A DNA stretch of 64,000 nt from the NCBI RefSeq assembly GCF_003634095.1, contig NZ_RBIR01000002.1, positions 124,001-188,000 on the forward strand, read 5' to 3'. This DNA is from Arthrobacter oryzae (GTDB lineage: Bacteria; Actinomycetota; Actinomycetes; Actinomycetales; Micrococcaceae). The notes beneath the pieces are model-generated. The model did no database searches and was not told the origin of the DNA. It was given only the letters and a program-made list of their open reading frames with translations. Each line of letters begins with the position of its first letter. Position 1 is the first letter of the stretch. Made by a program: the position numbers and the translations under genes. This document shows positions 23,867-31,279 of this stretch, piece after piece.

Positions 23867-23904
23867 GCGTCTACTGGTCTGCGTCTACTGTTCGGCGTCT
23901 ACTG
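23867..23904. repeat. GCGTCTACTG repeated three times at 14-bp period over the HtrA stop
   Basis: Copies at 23867-23876, 23881-23890 and 23895-23904. The third includes the stop codon of the HtrA-type gene, so the other two look like slippage copies of the gene's 3' end. Confidence 0.75.
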
Positions 23905-25599
23905 TTCGGCGGCTGCACCGAGGGTCACGTCGAGGTCCTTCTGCTGGCCGCCGCGCAGGACCGTGACCTTGACCGTGGCACTGGCGGGCTGTTCGCGCAC
24001 CGCGGCGGTCAACTGGTTGGGATCGCTGATGGTCAGGTCCTGGAACTTGGTAACGACGTCGCCTACCTTGATGCCGGCCTTGTCAGCGGCCGAGCCGGGC
24101 TCGACCGTCGCGACCTCAGCGCCCACCGAGAAACCGGAGGATGACGAACCCGCGGCCTTCGCCTTCACGCTGACACCGAACTGCCCGTGAGTGGCCTTGC
24201 CGCTGCTGATGATCTCCTGGGCCACACGTTTGGCGTTGTTGATCGGGATGCTAAAGCCGACGCCGATGTTGCCGCTGCTGCTGGTGCCGGATGAATCCCC
24301 GCCGGCGGAGGCGATCGCGACGTTGACGCCGATGATTTCGCCCTTGGTGTTCACCAGCGCGCCGCCGGAGTTGCCCGGGTTGATGGCTGCGTCAGTCTGG
24401 ATGACATTGATCGAAATGGATCCCTGGTCCGCGGTGTTCTGGGCCTGGCCGCCGCCCGGAGGCGCGAACTGGAAGCCCTGGTCGCCACCCTGGGAGTTGT
24501 CCGCACCGTTCTTGGGAGCGGCAGAGGACGCCACGCTGATGGTCCGGTTCAGGGTCGAGACGATGCCGTCCGTGACCGTGCCGGTGAGTCCGAGCGGCGA
24601 GCCGATGGCGACGGCGGTGTCACCGACGTTCAGCTTGCCTGAATCACCGAGTGTTGCCGGGACAAGTCCCGAGGCGTTCTCGATCTTGATCACGGCGAGG
24701 TCGGAGAGGGGATCGGTACCGACGATCTTCGCGGAATAGACTTTGCCGTCGCTGGTCCGGACTTCCATGGTGGCGTTCGCGGCCTTGCCGTCGAGGGTGA
24801 CCACGTGGGTGTTGGTGAGTACATGGCCCTCGGTGTCCAGAATGATCCCGCTGCCGGTGCCGCCGTCGCTGCCGCTGGTGGCCTTGATGGTCACCACGCT
24901 CGGGGAAGCCTTGAGCGCGGCGGCGGAGATGGCGTTGACGTCTTCTCGGTTGTTGACGATCACCGGGCCCGCCTGGGTGGTGCTGCTCGTGGCGGTGGAG
25001 GCGCGGTCCGCCAGCAACGCGTTGCTGCCGGCGACCACGCCGCCGCCGATCAGGCCGGCGGCCACGATGCTCGCGATGAGGGTGGGGACCCCGAAGGCCG
25101 CCTTGCGCTTCGGAGCGTGGGCCGGGTCGTTCGCATAACCCGGCGCGGAAGCATAGGACGGCCCCGCCGGCGGCTGGCCGCCGGAGTATGCAGGGTAGCT
25201 GCCCTGGCCGTACGGTGACTGGCCGGACTGGGGCTGCCCGTAGGGCGACTGGCCGGACTGGCCTGATTGGTGCTGGGCTGATTGGGGCTGGGCCGACTGG
25301 ACGTAGGGGCCGGCGGCCTGATCCGGGGTGCCAAACTGCTGGGTGTCCGCGGCGGAAGTCGGGGCAGGTGCAGGCTGGTGCTGCGGGTACACCGGCCGCG
25401 GCGCTCCGTCCTCGGCGCGGTCCAGACGGAGGGTCGGGTTTTCGGCTGCGGGGTTTGCGGGTGCCGCCTCCGAGGCCCGGTCCGCATGCGTCTGCGCTGA
25501 AGCAGCAGGCTGCGCCGGGGCGCCCTCCTGCGGTCCCTCGGGTTCCCGGTTCGGTGGTGTCGGCTCCGGTGACGCACCCGGCACTGGGTTCTCAGTCAT
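23899..25599 (-). CDS. HtrA/DegP-type trypsin-like serine protease with PDZ domain
   Basis: A 566-residue membrane-anchored protease. Residues 1-165 are a cytoplasmic Pro/Gln/Ser/Gly-rich tail with repeated QSGQSPYGQ units. A single membrane helix lies at about 170-190. The trypsin domain (about 220-440) has the triad His265 (TNTHVV), Asp300 (SDLAVIKI) and Ser411 (NPGNSGGAL). A C-terminal PDZ domain spans about 460-560. It degrades or processes misfolded envelope proteins. The ATG at 25597-25599 has AAAGGAAG upstream; the frame continuing to 25842 has no ribosome binding site. It is divergent from the TPM/PspA genes, a plausible envelope-stress unit. Confidence 0.93.
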   Translation of the reverse strand: MTENPVPGASPEPTPPNREPEGPQEGAPAQPAASAQTHADRASEAAPANPAAENPTLRLDRAEDGAPRPVYPQHQPAPAPTSAADTQQFGTPDQAAGPYVQSAQPQSAQHQSGQSGQSPYGQPQSGQSPYGQGSYPAYSGGQPPAGPSYASAPGYANDPAHAPKRKAAFGVPTLIASIVAAGLIGGGVVAGSNALLADRASTATSSTTQAGPVIVNNREDVNAISAAALKASPSVVTIKATSGSDGGTGSGIILDTEGHVLTNTHVVTLDGKAANATMEVRTSDGKVYSAKIVGTDPLSDLAVIKIENASGLVPATLGDSGKLNVGDTAVAIGSPLGLTGTVTDGIVSTLNRTISVASSAAPKNGADNSQGGDQGFQFAPPGGGQAQNTADQGSISINVIQTDAAINPGNSGGALVNTKGEIIGVNVAIASAGGDSSGTSSSGNIGVGFSIPINNAKRVAQEIISSGKATHGQFGVSVKAKAAGSSSSGFSVGAEVATVEPGSAADKAGIKVGDVVTKFQDLTISDPNQLTAAVREQPASATVKVTVLRGGQQKDLDVTLGAAAEQ

Positions 25600-25755
25600 G
25601 AGACTTCCTTTCATCCTCGTCTGCCTATAACTATGGACGCTCAGACTGATACTAGAGCGAACGTATGCTGGGAGGTTCCTGAACGGATGGACAGCGGTCC
25701 GTAGACCCATGTTTGCAGGCTTAAGCGCTTTTCGCTGGTGGCATATTCCCATTGG

Positions 25756-25784
25756 TGGACTGCCATTTGGGTGCACCATAGAAT
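25756..25784 (+). promoter_or_regulatory. predicted promoter of the TPM-domain gene
   Basis: -35-like TGGACT (25756-25761) and -10 TAGAAT (25779-25784) with a 17-nt spacer. Start near 25791 gives a leader of about 105 nt. It lies in the 296-base region shared with the divergent HtrA gene. Confidence 0.5.
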
Positions 25785-25895
25785 CAAATGGAATTGCCAC
25801 AGCGACCTGCGGCTTTACATCTGCGTGGGGGCGCTGCTGCATTCTGTGACGGCTGGTTCGACCGAACCGGTCCCAGAAGTGCTGAAGGGTTGCAC

Positions 25896-27953
25896 ATGCG
25901 GTCTAAGTTGAATCGATTCCTCGCCGTTCTCGGCGTGGCCGGATTGCTGGCGCTTCCCGCCGCTCCGGCCCTGGCCGAGGACCCGGTGACCATCCCTACC
26001 GGGCAGAACATCGTGGACAGCGCGAACGTGCTCGGCAGCCGCAAAGCCGAGGTTCAGGACGCCATCCAGAAGCTCCTGAAGGACCACAAGTACAATCTGT
26101 ACGTCATTACGGCCAAGACGTTCGAGAACCCCACGGACCCCAAAGCCTGGGCTGTGGCCGTGGCTACGAACAAGGGCATGGGCAAAACCGACGTCATCCT
26201 CACCATGTCCGACGACGGGCACTACTACTTCTCCCCCAACTCGGCCAGTGCGATCTATTCCAAGACGGACACCATCACGCAGAACGCGATAGCGCCGAAC
26301 CTTGGCGGCGGGAAGCGCGACTTCGCGCAGGCGGCTATTGATACCGCCGCCGCCGTGGGTGATGCGGCTGCCGGCGGCAGCGGCACGGTGCCGTCCGACG
26401 CCGGTGCGGGCAACGCCGTGCTGGTGGGAGTCGGCGTCGTCGCCGTGGGCGGGGCCGGCGCGTACCTTTACTTCCGCAGCCGGCGAAGGAAGGCAGCCCA
26501 GGGCGCGGATGCCTCCACCGGGCAACAGGGCGCCGAACGGGACCCGCTGGCGGGCCTGACGGTGGCGGAACTGCGCCGCAAGAGCGATTCACTGCTGATC
26601 GAGGCGGACGACGCCATCAAGTCCAGTGAGCAGGAGCTGGGCTTCGCCCAGGCCCAGTACGGTGACGCCGCGGTGGGTAATTTCACCAAAGCGCTGCAGG
26701 AGGCCAAGGCTCACATGACGGAATCGTTCAAGCTGCAGCAGCAGCTTGACGACCACATTCCCGATACCGAGGAGCAGCAGCGCAGCTGGCTTGGCGAAAT
26801 CATCCGCCGCTCCGAAGCGGCCCTGGCATCCCTGCAGGAGCAGAAAGCGGACTTCGACTCCCTCCGAGAACTGGAGAAGAACGCCCCGCAGGCCCTTGCC
26901 GCCGTCGGCGCCGGGGCCGCGGAGGCAGAGGCAAAGATTGCCACCGCCGAACAATCGCTGACGGAGCTGCGCGCCAAGTACGCCGAGAGCGCCCTGGTCC
27001 AGGTTGCGGACAACATCAAGCAGGCCAAGGATCGTCTCGACTTTGTGCAGAACGCCTCCGCCGCGGCGAAGGAAAAACTTGCCGCGGGCGAGAACGGTCT
27101 CGCCGCCGTCGCTGTACGCGCCGCCGAGGAAAGCCTGCACCAGACCAACGTGCTGATCGGCGCCATCACCAAGGTGGCCGGCAGCCTCGCTGAGGCGCGC
27201 AGCGGACTCGAGTCCGCCGTCGTCGACACGGCCCAGGACCTGGCCCAGGCGAAGGCGATGCTCCAGTCGGGGGCTCATCCGGAACTCTCCGGGCCCGTGG
27301 CCGCGGTGGAAGCCGCGTTGGCGCAGGTCAAGACGGAAATCCAGGGCGGCAAGTTCGATCCCATCGCCACTCTGGGGCGCGTTGCGACGGCGCACCAGAC
27401 GCTCGATGCGGCGCTCAGCGGCATCCGCGACCAGCAGGAACAGGCACGCCGCGCCCAGGCATCGCTGCAGCAGAGCATCATGGCGGCCCAGGCCCAGATC
27501 AGCGCGACGTCGGACTACATCACCGCCCGCCGCGGAGGTGTGGGCACCGACGCGCGCACGCGACTGGCTGAAGCCCAGCGGAACCTGGACTATGCGCTGT
27601 CCATCTCCAGCAGCGACCCCGTCACTGCGTTGCAGTACGCGCAGCAGGCCCACGCCCTGGCTGCCCAGGCCGCGCAGTTGGCCCAGTCCGATGTGGATCA
27701 CTTCGGCGGCTATGCCAACCAGGGCTACGGCCGTGGGGGGATGTTCGGCGGCAGCGGCGGAGGCGGCCTCGGCGGCGCGATCCTCGGCGGAATCCTCATC
27801 AACTCCATCCTCCACGGTGGAGGCGGCGGCGGCTGGGGCGGCGGTGGAGGCGGCGGCGACTTCGGCGGCGGCGGCGATTCCGGTGGCGGCTGGGGCGGCG
27901 GCGACTTCGGCGGCGGGGGCGACTTCGGCGGCGGAGACTCCGGCAGCTTTTAG
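25896..27953 (+). CDS. TPM-domain (YgcG-type) membrane protein with coiled coil and Gly-rich tail
   Basis: A 685-residue exported protein. It has a signal peptide at 1-27 (ending PAAPALAED) and a TPM domain at about 30-160 (NIVDSANVLGSRKAEVQDAI, then KTDVILTMSDDGHYYFSP). A membrane helix lies at about 168-190, followed by RSRRRK, then a long Ala/Gln/Glu-rich coiled-coil region (about 215-610). The C terminus is almost only Gly, Trp, Asp, Phe and Ser. TPM proteins are membrane-associated and some hydrolyse phosphate esters; the activity here is unproven. ATG at 25896 has GAAGGG 8-13 nt upstream. pspA follows 147 nt downstream, suggesting a shared envelope role. Confidence 0.88.
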   Translation: MRSKLNRFLAVLGVAGLLALPAAPALAEDPVTIPTGQNIVDSANVLGSRKAEVQDAIQKLLKDHKYNLYVITAKTFENPTDPKAWAVAVATNKGMGKTDVILTMSDDGHYYFSPNSASAIYSKTDTITQNAIAPNLGGGKRDFAQAAIDTAAAVGDAAAGGSGTVPSDAGAGNAVLVGVGVVAVGGAGAYLYFRSRRRKAAQGADASTGQQGAERDPLAGLTVAELRRKSDSLLIEADDAIKSSEQELGFAQAQYGDAAVGNFTKALQEAKAHMTESFKLQQQLDDHIPDTEEQQRSWLGEIIRRSEAALASLQEQKADFDSLRELEKNAPQALAAVGAGAAEAEAKIATAEQSLTELRAKYAESALVQVADNIKQAKDRLDFVQNASAAAKEKLAAGENGLAAVAVRAAEESLHQTNVLIGAITKVAGSLAEARSGLESAVVDTAQDLAQAKAMLQSGAHPELSGPVAAVEAALAQVKTEIQGGKFDPIATLGRVATAHQTLDAALSGIRDQQEQARRAQASLQQSIMAAQAQISATSDYITARRGGVGTDARTRLAEAQRNLDYALSISSSDPVTALQYAQQAHALAAQAAQLAQSDVDHFGGYANQGYGRGGMFGGSGGGGLGGAILGGILINSILHGGGGGGWGGGGGGGDFGGGGDSGGGWGGGDFGGGGDFGGGDSGSF

Positions 27954-28100
27954 CCCGTTGCGCACGCGCTGCGCGGCAATTCGCAGGGAAAAACTACAGA
28001 CTACGCGCCGGCCGGAACGGACGGGACAGCGGATAGAAGCGACACATCATCTGTTCACTGGATTTCAGTGAGACAACTGAGCAGGACGAAAGGTTACACC

Positions 28101-28892
28101 ATGGTTAAGCAGTCCATTTTCGGCCGCATGGCGCAGCTGGCGAAGGCCAACATCAACTCTTTGTTGGATCAGGCCGAGGATCCGCAGAAGATGCTGGACC
28201 AGATGGTCCGCGACTACACGAACAACATCGCGGAGGCCGAGTCCGCTGTGGCCCAGACCATCGGCAACCTGCGCATGCTCCAGGACGACTACAACGAGGA
28301 CATCCGCAACGCCCAGGACTGGGGCAACAAGGCCCTCGCTGCCTCCCGCAAGGCCGACGAGTACCGTGCCCGCGGCGACGTCGGCGACGCGGAGAAGTTC
28401 GACAACCTGGCCAAGGTTGCGTTGCAGCGCCAGATCGCCTCGGAGAACGAGGCAAAGGCCGCCGAACCGAGCATCGCGTCCCAGACCGAGGTGGTTGACA
28501 AGCTCAAGCACGGCCTTGACCAGATGAAGGGCAAGCTCAACGAACTGACCAGCAAGCGCAATGAGCTGGTGGCCCGGTCCAAGACGGTGCAGGCCCAGAG
28601 CCAGGTCCACGACGCCCTCAAGAGCATCAACATCATGGACCCCACGTCCGAGGTGGGCCGCTTCGAAGAGAAGATCCGCCGCGAGGAAGCCAAGGTCCGC
28701 GGCCAGCAGGAGCTCGCCGCCTCAAGCCTGGACGCCCAGTTCAATTCGCTGGAAGACCTGGGCGAACAGACCGAGATCGAGGCCCGGCTGGCCGCGATGA
28801 AGTCCGGCGGCTCCCCCGCGGCCATCGGCACCGGCGAACGGACTGCCGCGACCGGGTCCACGGTGGAGGAAGCTGACTTCGACAAGCTCTAG
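28101..28892 (+). CDS. pspA: PspA/IM30 family phage-shock protein
   Basis: A 263-residue coiled-coil protein of the ESCRT-III-like PspA/Vipp1 family, which binds and stabilises stressed membranes. The N terminus MVKQSIFGRMAQLAKANINS forms the amphipathic helix, followed by DQAEDPQKMLDQMVRDY and heptad-rich helices to about residue 225. The ATG at 28101 has CGAAAGG about 9 nt upstream. It follows the TPM-domain gene on the same strand. Mycobacterial PspA partners (ClgR, PspM, PspN) are not encoded here. Confidence 0.94.
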   Translation: MVKQSIFGRMAQLAKANINSLLDQAEDPQKMLDQMVRDYTNNIAEAESAVAQTIGNLRMLQDDYNEDIRNAQDWGNKALAASRKADEYRARGDVGDAEKFDNLAKVALQRQIASENEAKAAEPSIASQTEVVDKLKHGLDQMKGKLNELTSKRNELVARSKTVQAQSQVHDALKSINIMDPTSEVGRFEEKIRREEAKVRGQQELAASSLDAQFNSLEDLGEQTEIEARLAAMKSGGSPAAIGTGERTAATGSTVEEADFDKL

Positions 28893-28901
28893 CGGGCGCG
28901 T

Positions 28902-28943
28902 CCGGTCCCTGTTTCCGGCGCTTCCGCCGGAAGCTGGGACCGG
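28902..28943. terminator. long hairpin after pspA
   Basis: CCGGTCCC (28902-28909) pairs with GGGACCGG (28936-28943), and inside it TTCCGGCG (28913-28920) pairs with CGCCGGAA (28925-28932) around loop CTTC. There is no T-run. It is a probable terminator. Confidence 0.65.
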
Positions 28944-28997
28944 CCCCCGAACCGGCGCCGTGCTGCGCGTTGTGCTCTGGGCTGCCGCCAGCGCGTG

Positions 28998-29003
28998 TAC
29001 CGT
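28998..29003 (+). promoter_or_regulatory. -10 box TACCGT of leaderless photolyase gene
   Basis: TACCGT, then GGATCC (6 nt), then ATG at 29010. No Shine-Dalgarno sequence is present. Confidence 0.5.
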
Positions 29004-29009
29004 GGATCC

Positions 29010-30434
29010 ATGTCTGCGACCCTTGTCTGGCTCCGTGACGACCTCCGGCTGGATGACAATCCTGCACTCACGGAAGCCGCCGCGTTGGGCACGCCCCTGA
29101 CCGTTGTCTATGTGCTCGACGAAGAATCGCCCGGCATCCGTCCCCTAGGTGGCGCCGTGAAGTGGTGGCTCCACCACTCCCTGGCCGGGCTCGCCGCCGG
29201 GCTGGAGGCCACGGGCTCGCGGCTGCTGCTCCGGCGCGGTCCTGCCGCCCGGATCATCCAGGACCTCGCGGCGGAAACCTCTGCCGACACCCTGTTGTGG
29301 AACCGCCGCTACGGCGAGCCGGAACGCACTATCGATGCCGGGCTGAAGAACTGGGCCTCCGAAGAGGGTCTCAGCGCCACGAGCTTCCAGGCGAACCTCA
29401 TGTTCGAGCCGTGGACCGTGCGGACCGGCAGCGGGGGGCCCTATAAGGTCTTCACGCCGTTCTGGAAGGCCTGCACGGCCGGCACCGAGCCCCGGCTGCC
29501 GCTGGCGGCCCCCGACCGGCTGCCTGCCCCGGCACGCACCCGCGGCGGGGACCTGCCGGCGAGCGAACCCCTCGAAAGCTGGGCCCTGCTCCCCCGAACT
29601 CCCGACTGGAGCGCCGGGCTGGCCGGGACCTGGACGCCGGGCGAAACAGGAGCCCATCACCGCCTGGCCGACTTTGTGGACGGGCCGGCAGCCGAATACG
29701 GCACGGGCCGCGACCTCCCCGGCGTCGAAGGGACCAGCCGGCTGTCCCCTCACCTGCGCTTTGGCGAAATAAGCCCCTTCCGCATCTGGCACACGCTGCG
29801 GGAACACTTCCCAGCCGGGGCACCGGCCGACGTCGGGATCTTCCGTTCCGAACTCGGTTGGCGGGAATTCTGCTGGCAGCTGCTCTACGAGAACCCGGAC
29901 CTGGCGACGCAGAACTATCGGCCCGAATTCGACCGCTTCGAGTGGCAGTCGCCGTCGAAGGCCGAGCTGTCGGCATGGCAACAGGGCCGTACCGGCTACC
30001 CGCTGGTGGATGCGGGGATGCGTCAGCTCTGGCAGACCGGCTGGATGCACAACCGCGTGCGGATGGCGGCCGCTTCCTTCCTGGTGAAGAACCTGCTGGC
30101 CGACTGGCGGCTGGGCGAGGCGTGGTTCTGGGACACGCTGGTTGATGCCGATGCCGCGAGCAACCCGGCCAACTGGCAGTGGGTCGCCGGATCGGGTGCC
30201 GACGCCTCGCCGTATTTCCGGATCTTCAACCCGGTCACCCAAAGCAAGAAGTTCGACACCGCCGGCCGCTACCTGCGCGGGTACATTCCCGAACTCGCCG
30301 ATCTGGACGACAAAGCCGTCCACGAGCCCTGGAAGTCCGGCGGCGCCGCCCCCGGCTACCCGGCGCCCATAGTGGATCTTGCCGAGTCGAGGGCCCTTGC
30401 CCTGGCCACCTACCAGCGGCTCAAGGACGGCTGA
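29010..30434 (+). CDS. phr: deoxyribodipyrimidine photolyase
   Basis: A 474-residue light-dependent repair flavoprotein that reverses cyclobutane pyrimidine dimers. The N-terminal antenna domain starts SATLVWLRDDLRLDDNPAL. The C-terminal FAD domain includes GTSRLSPHLRFGEISPF, SELGWREFCWQLLYENPD, GYPLVDAGMRQLWQTGWMHN and NWQWVAGSGADASPYFRIFN. The residues around the flavin are those of class I CPD photolyases. The ATG at 29010 gives the family N terminus; a GTG at 28995 is possible. It ends just before a terminator shared with the tRNA gene on the other strand. Confidence 0.94.
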   Translation: MSATLVWLRDDLRLDDNPALTEAAALGTPLTVVYVLDEESPGIRPLGGAVKWWLHHSLAGLAAGLEATGSRLLLRRGPAARIIQDLAAETSADTLLWNRRYGEPERTIDAGLKNWASEEGLSATSFQANLMFEPWTVRTGSGGPYKVFTPFWKACTAGTEPRLPLAAPDRLPAPARTRGGDLPASEPLESWALLPRTPDWSAGLAGTWTPGETGAHHRLADFVDGPAAEYGTGRDLPGVEGTSRLSPHLRFGEISPFRIWHTLREHFPAGAPADVGIFRSELGWREFCWQLLYENPDLATQNYRPEFDRFEWQSPSKAELSAWQQGRTGYPLVDAGMRQLWQTGWMHNRVRMAAASFLVKNLLADWRLGEAWFWDTLVDADAASNPANWQWVAGSGADASPYFRIFNPVTQSKKFDTAGRYLRGYIPELADLDDKAVHEPWKSGGAAPGYPAPIVDLAESRALALATYQRLKDG

Positions 30435-30514
30435 CGGCCGTCGTGGCACGGGCGCGGGCCCTGACCGGAGGGGCAGGGCTGGAGGGGCAGGGCCGAACCC
30501 TCCGCCCAGGCAAA

Positions 30515-30550
30515 CAGAAAGACCCGGATCAGTTGATCCGGGTCTTTCTG
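30515..30550. terminator. perfect 17-bp terminator for tRNA copy 1 and photolyase
   Basis: CAGAAAGACCCGGATCA (30515-30531) pairs with TGATCCGGGTCTTTCTG (30534-30550), with A/T tracts on both sides, so it can act in both directions. Confidence 0.88.
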
Positions 30551-30568
30551 TGTACCGCTGGTGTTTCC

Positions 30569-30645
30569 TGGTTGCGGGGACAGGATTTGAACCTGTGACC
30601 TCTGGGTTATGAGCCCAGCGAGCTACCGAACTGCTCCACCCCGCG
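30569..30645 (-). tRNA. initiator tRNA-fMet (CAT), copy 1
   Basis: A 77-nt tRNA on the minus strand. The acceptor stem begins CGCGGGG and ends CCCCGC followed by AA and an encoded CCA. The anticodon loop CTCATAA is flanked by GGG and CCC. The C1-A72 mismatch and three consecutive G-C pairs in the anticodon stem mark the initiator tRNA rather than elongator Met. The T arm GGTTCAAATCC is intact. A strong terminator follows 18 nt downstream. Confidence 0.95.
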
Positions 30646-30656
30646 TCGCTTGATCA

Positions 30657-30662
30657 ACTCTA
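30657..30662 (-). promoter_or_regulatory. -10 box TAGAGT of tRNA-fMet copy 1
   Basis: TAGAGT followed by TGATCAAGCGA and the mature 5' end. Copy 2 has almost the same sequence. The -35 is poor here. Confidence 0.5.
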
Positions 30663-30976
30663 CCCTAGTTTCCCGGCGGGCATGACCACCAGGCCCCAGA
30701 CGGACGGGGGCGGCGTGCCGGCTCATCCGGCCAAAGCACCACACGCCCGCACGCCGGCCGGCGCAGCCAGCACCCGGGCAACCCCACGGGCCCCAAGGAC
30801 CACGGCACCGCGGCCAGCGTCGCCGAAGGCCTCTGTGCTTGCAAAGGCTCGGCAGGACGCACCTGAGACGCCCGGCATTTACACACTTTTTATCCAAGGA
30901 CCCCGGGCCGACACACATATGCCCGCTAACCCTTTTGTCCTATAACCCCAAACAACCCGCGTGCGGCGCTTAAAAC
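30663..30976. other. spacer between the two initiator tRNA genes
   Basis: About 310 bases with no supported gene. Short frames exist on both strands but their peptides are low-complexity Pro/Arg/Ala and lack ribosome binding sites. It presumably holds the upstream promoter part of copy 1. Confidence 0.5.
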
Positions 30977-31016
30977 AAAAGGTCCGGAACACTGTTTCCA
31001 GTGTTCCGGACCTTTT
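30977..31016. terminator. perfect 18-bp terminator of tRNA-fMet copy 2
   Basis: AAAAGGTCCGGAACACTG (30977-30994) pairs with CAGTGTTCCGGACCTTTT (30999-31016) around a 4-nt loop. It lies 6 nt from the 3' end of the tRNA. Confidence 0.9.
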
Positions 31017-31022
31017 CTTCAG

Positions 31023-31096
31023 TTGCGGGGACAGGATTTGAACCTGTGACCTCTGGGTTATGAGCCCAGCGAGCTACCGAACTGCTCCACCCCGCG
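31023..31096 (-). tRNA. initiator tRNA-fMet (CAT), copy 2
   Basis: A 74-nt tRNA identical in sequence to copy 1 over the whole mature body, but the 3' CCA is not encoded (CTG follows), so it must be added enzymatically. Its own promoter (31108-31136) and terminator make it an independent unit. Confidence 0.95.
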
Positions 31097-31107
31097 TCGC
31101 AAGATCA

Positions 31108-31136
31108 ACTCTACCTGCCGGTGAACTTGAGGCCAA
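31108..31136 (-). promoter_or_regulatory. promoter of tRNA-fMet copy 2
   Basis: -35 TTGGCC (31131-31136), 17-nt spacer, -10 TAGAGT (31108-31113) on the minus strand, 11 nt before the mature tRNA end. Confidence 0.7.
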
Positions 31137-31190
31137 ATCGGGGTGACGTGATGTGCATCTCGCCGCCCGCGGAACTCCTCCGATACGCCA

Positions 31191-31232
31191 CGGGCCGGGC
31201 TTCACCCTGGGCGGAGGGTGAAGCCCGGCCCG
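31191..31232. terminator. perfect 18-bp hairpin after the UPF0182 gene
   Basis: CGGGCCGGGCTTCACCCT (31191-31208) pairs with AGGGTGAAGCCCGGCCCG (31215-31232) around a 6-nt loop, about 50 nt past the UPF0182 stop. Confidence 0.8.
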
Positions 31233-31279
31233 TGTTCAGCGGCGCCTGCTTCCGGCGCTGCGGCGGTGAGGCGCCAGCG

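Noticed and set aside
30682..30945. Short frame between the two initiator tRNA genes
   Set aside because: Low-complexity Pro/Arg/Ala/Thr peptide with no start signal. Non-coding spacer is more likely.
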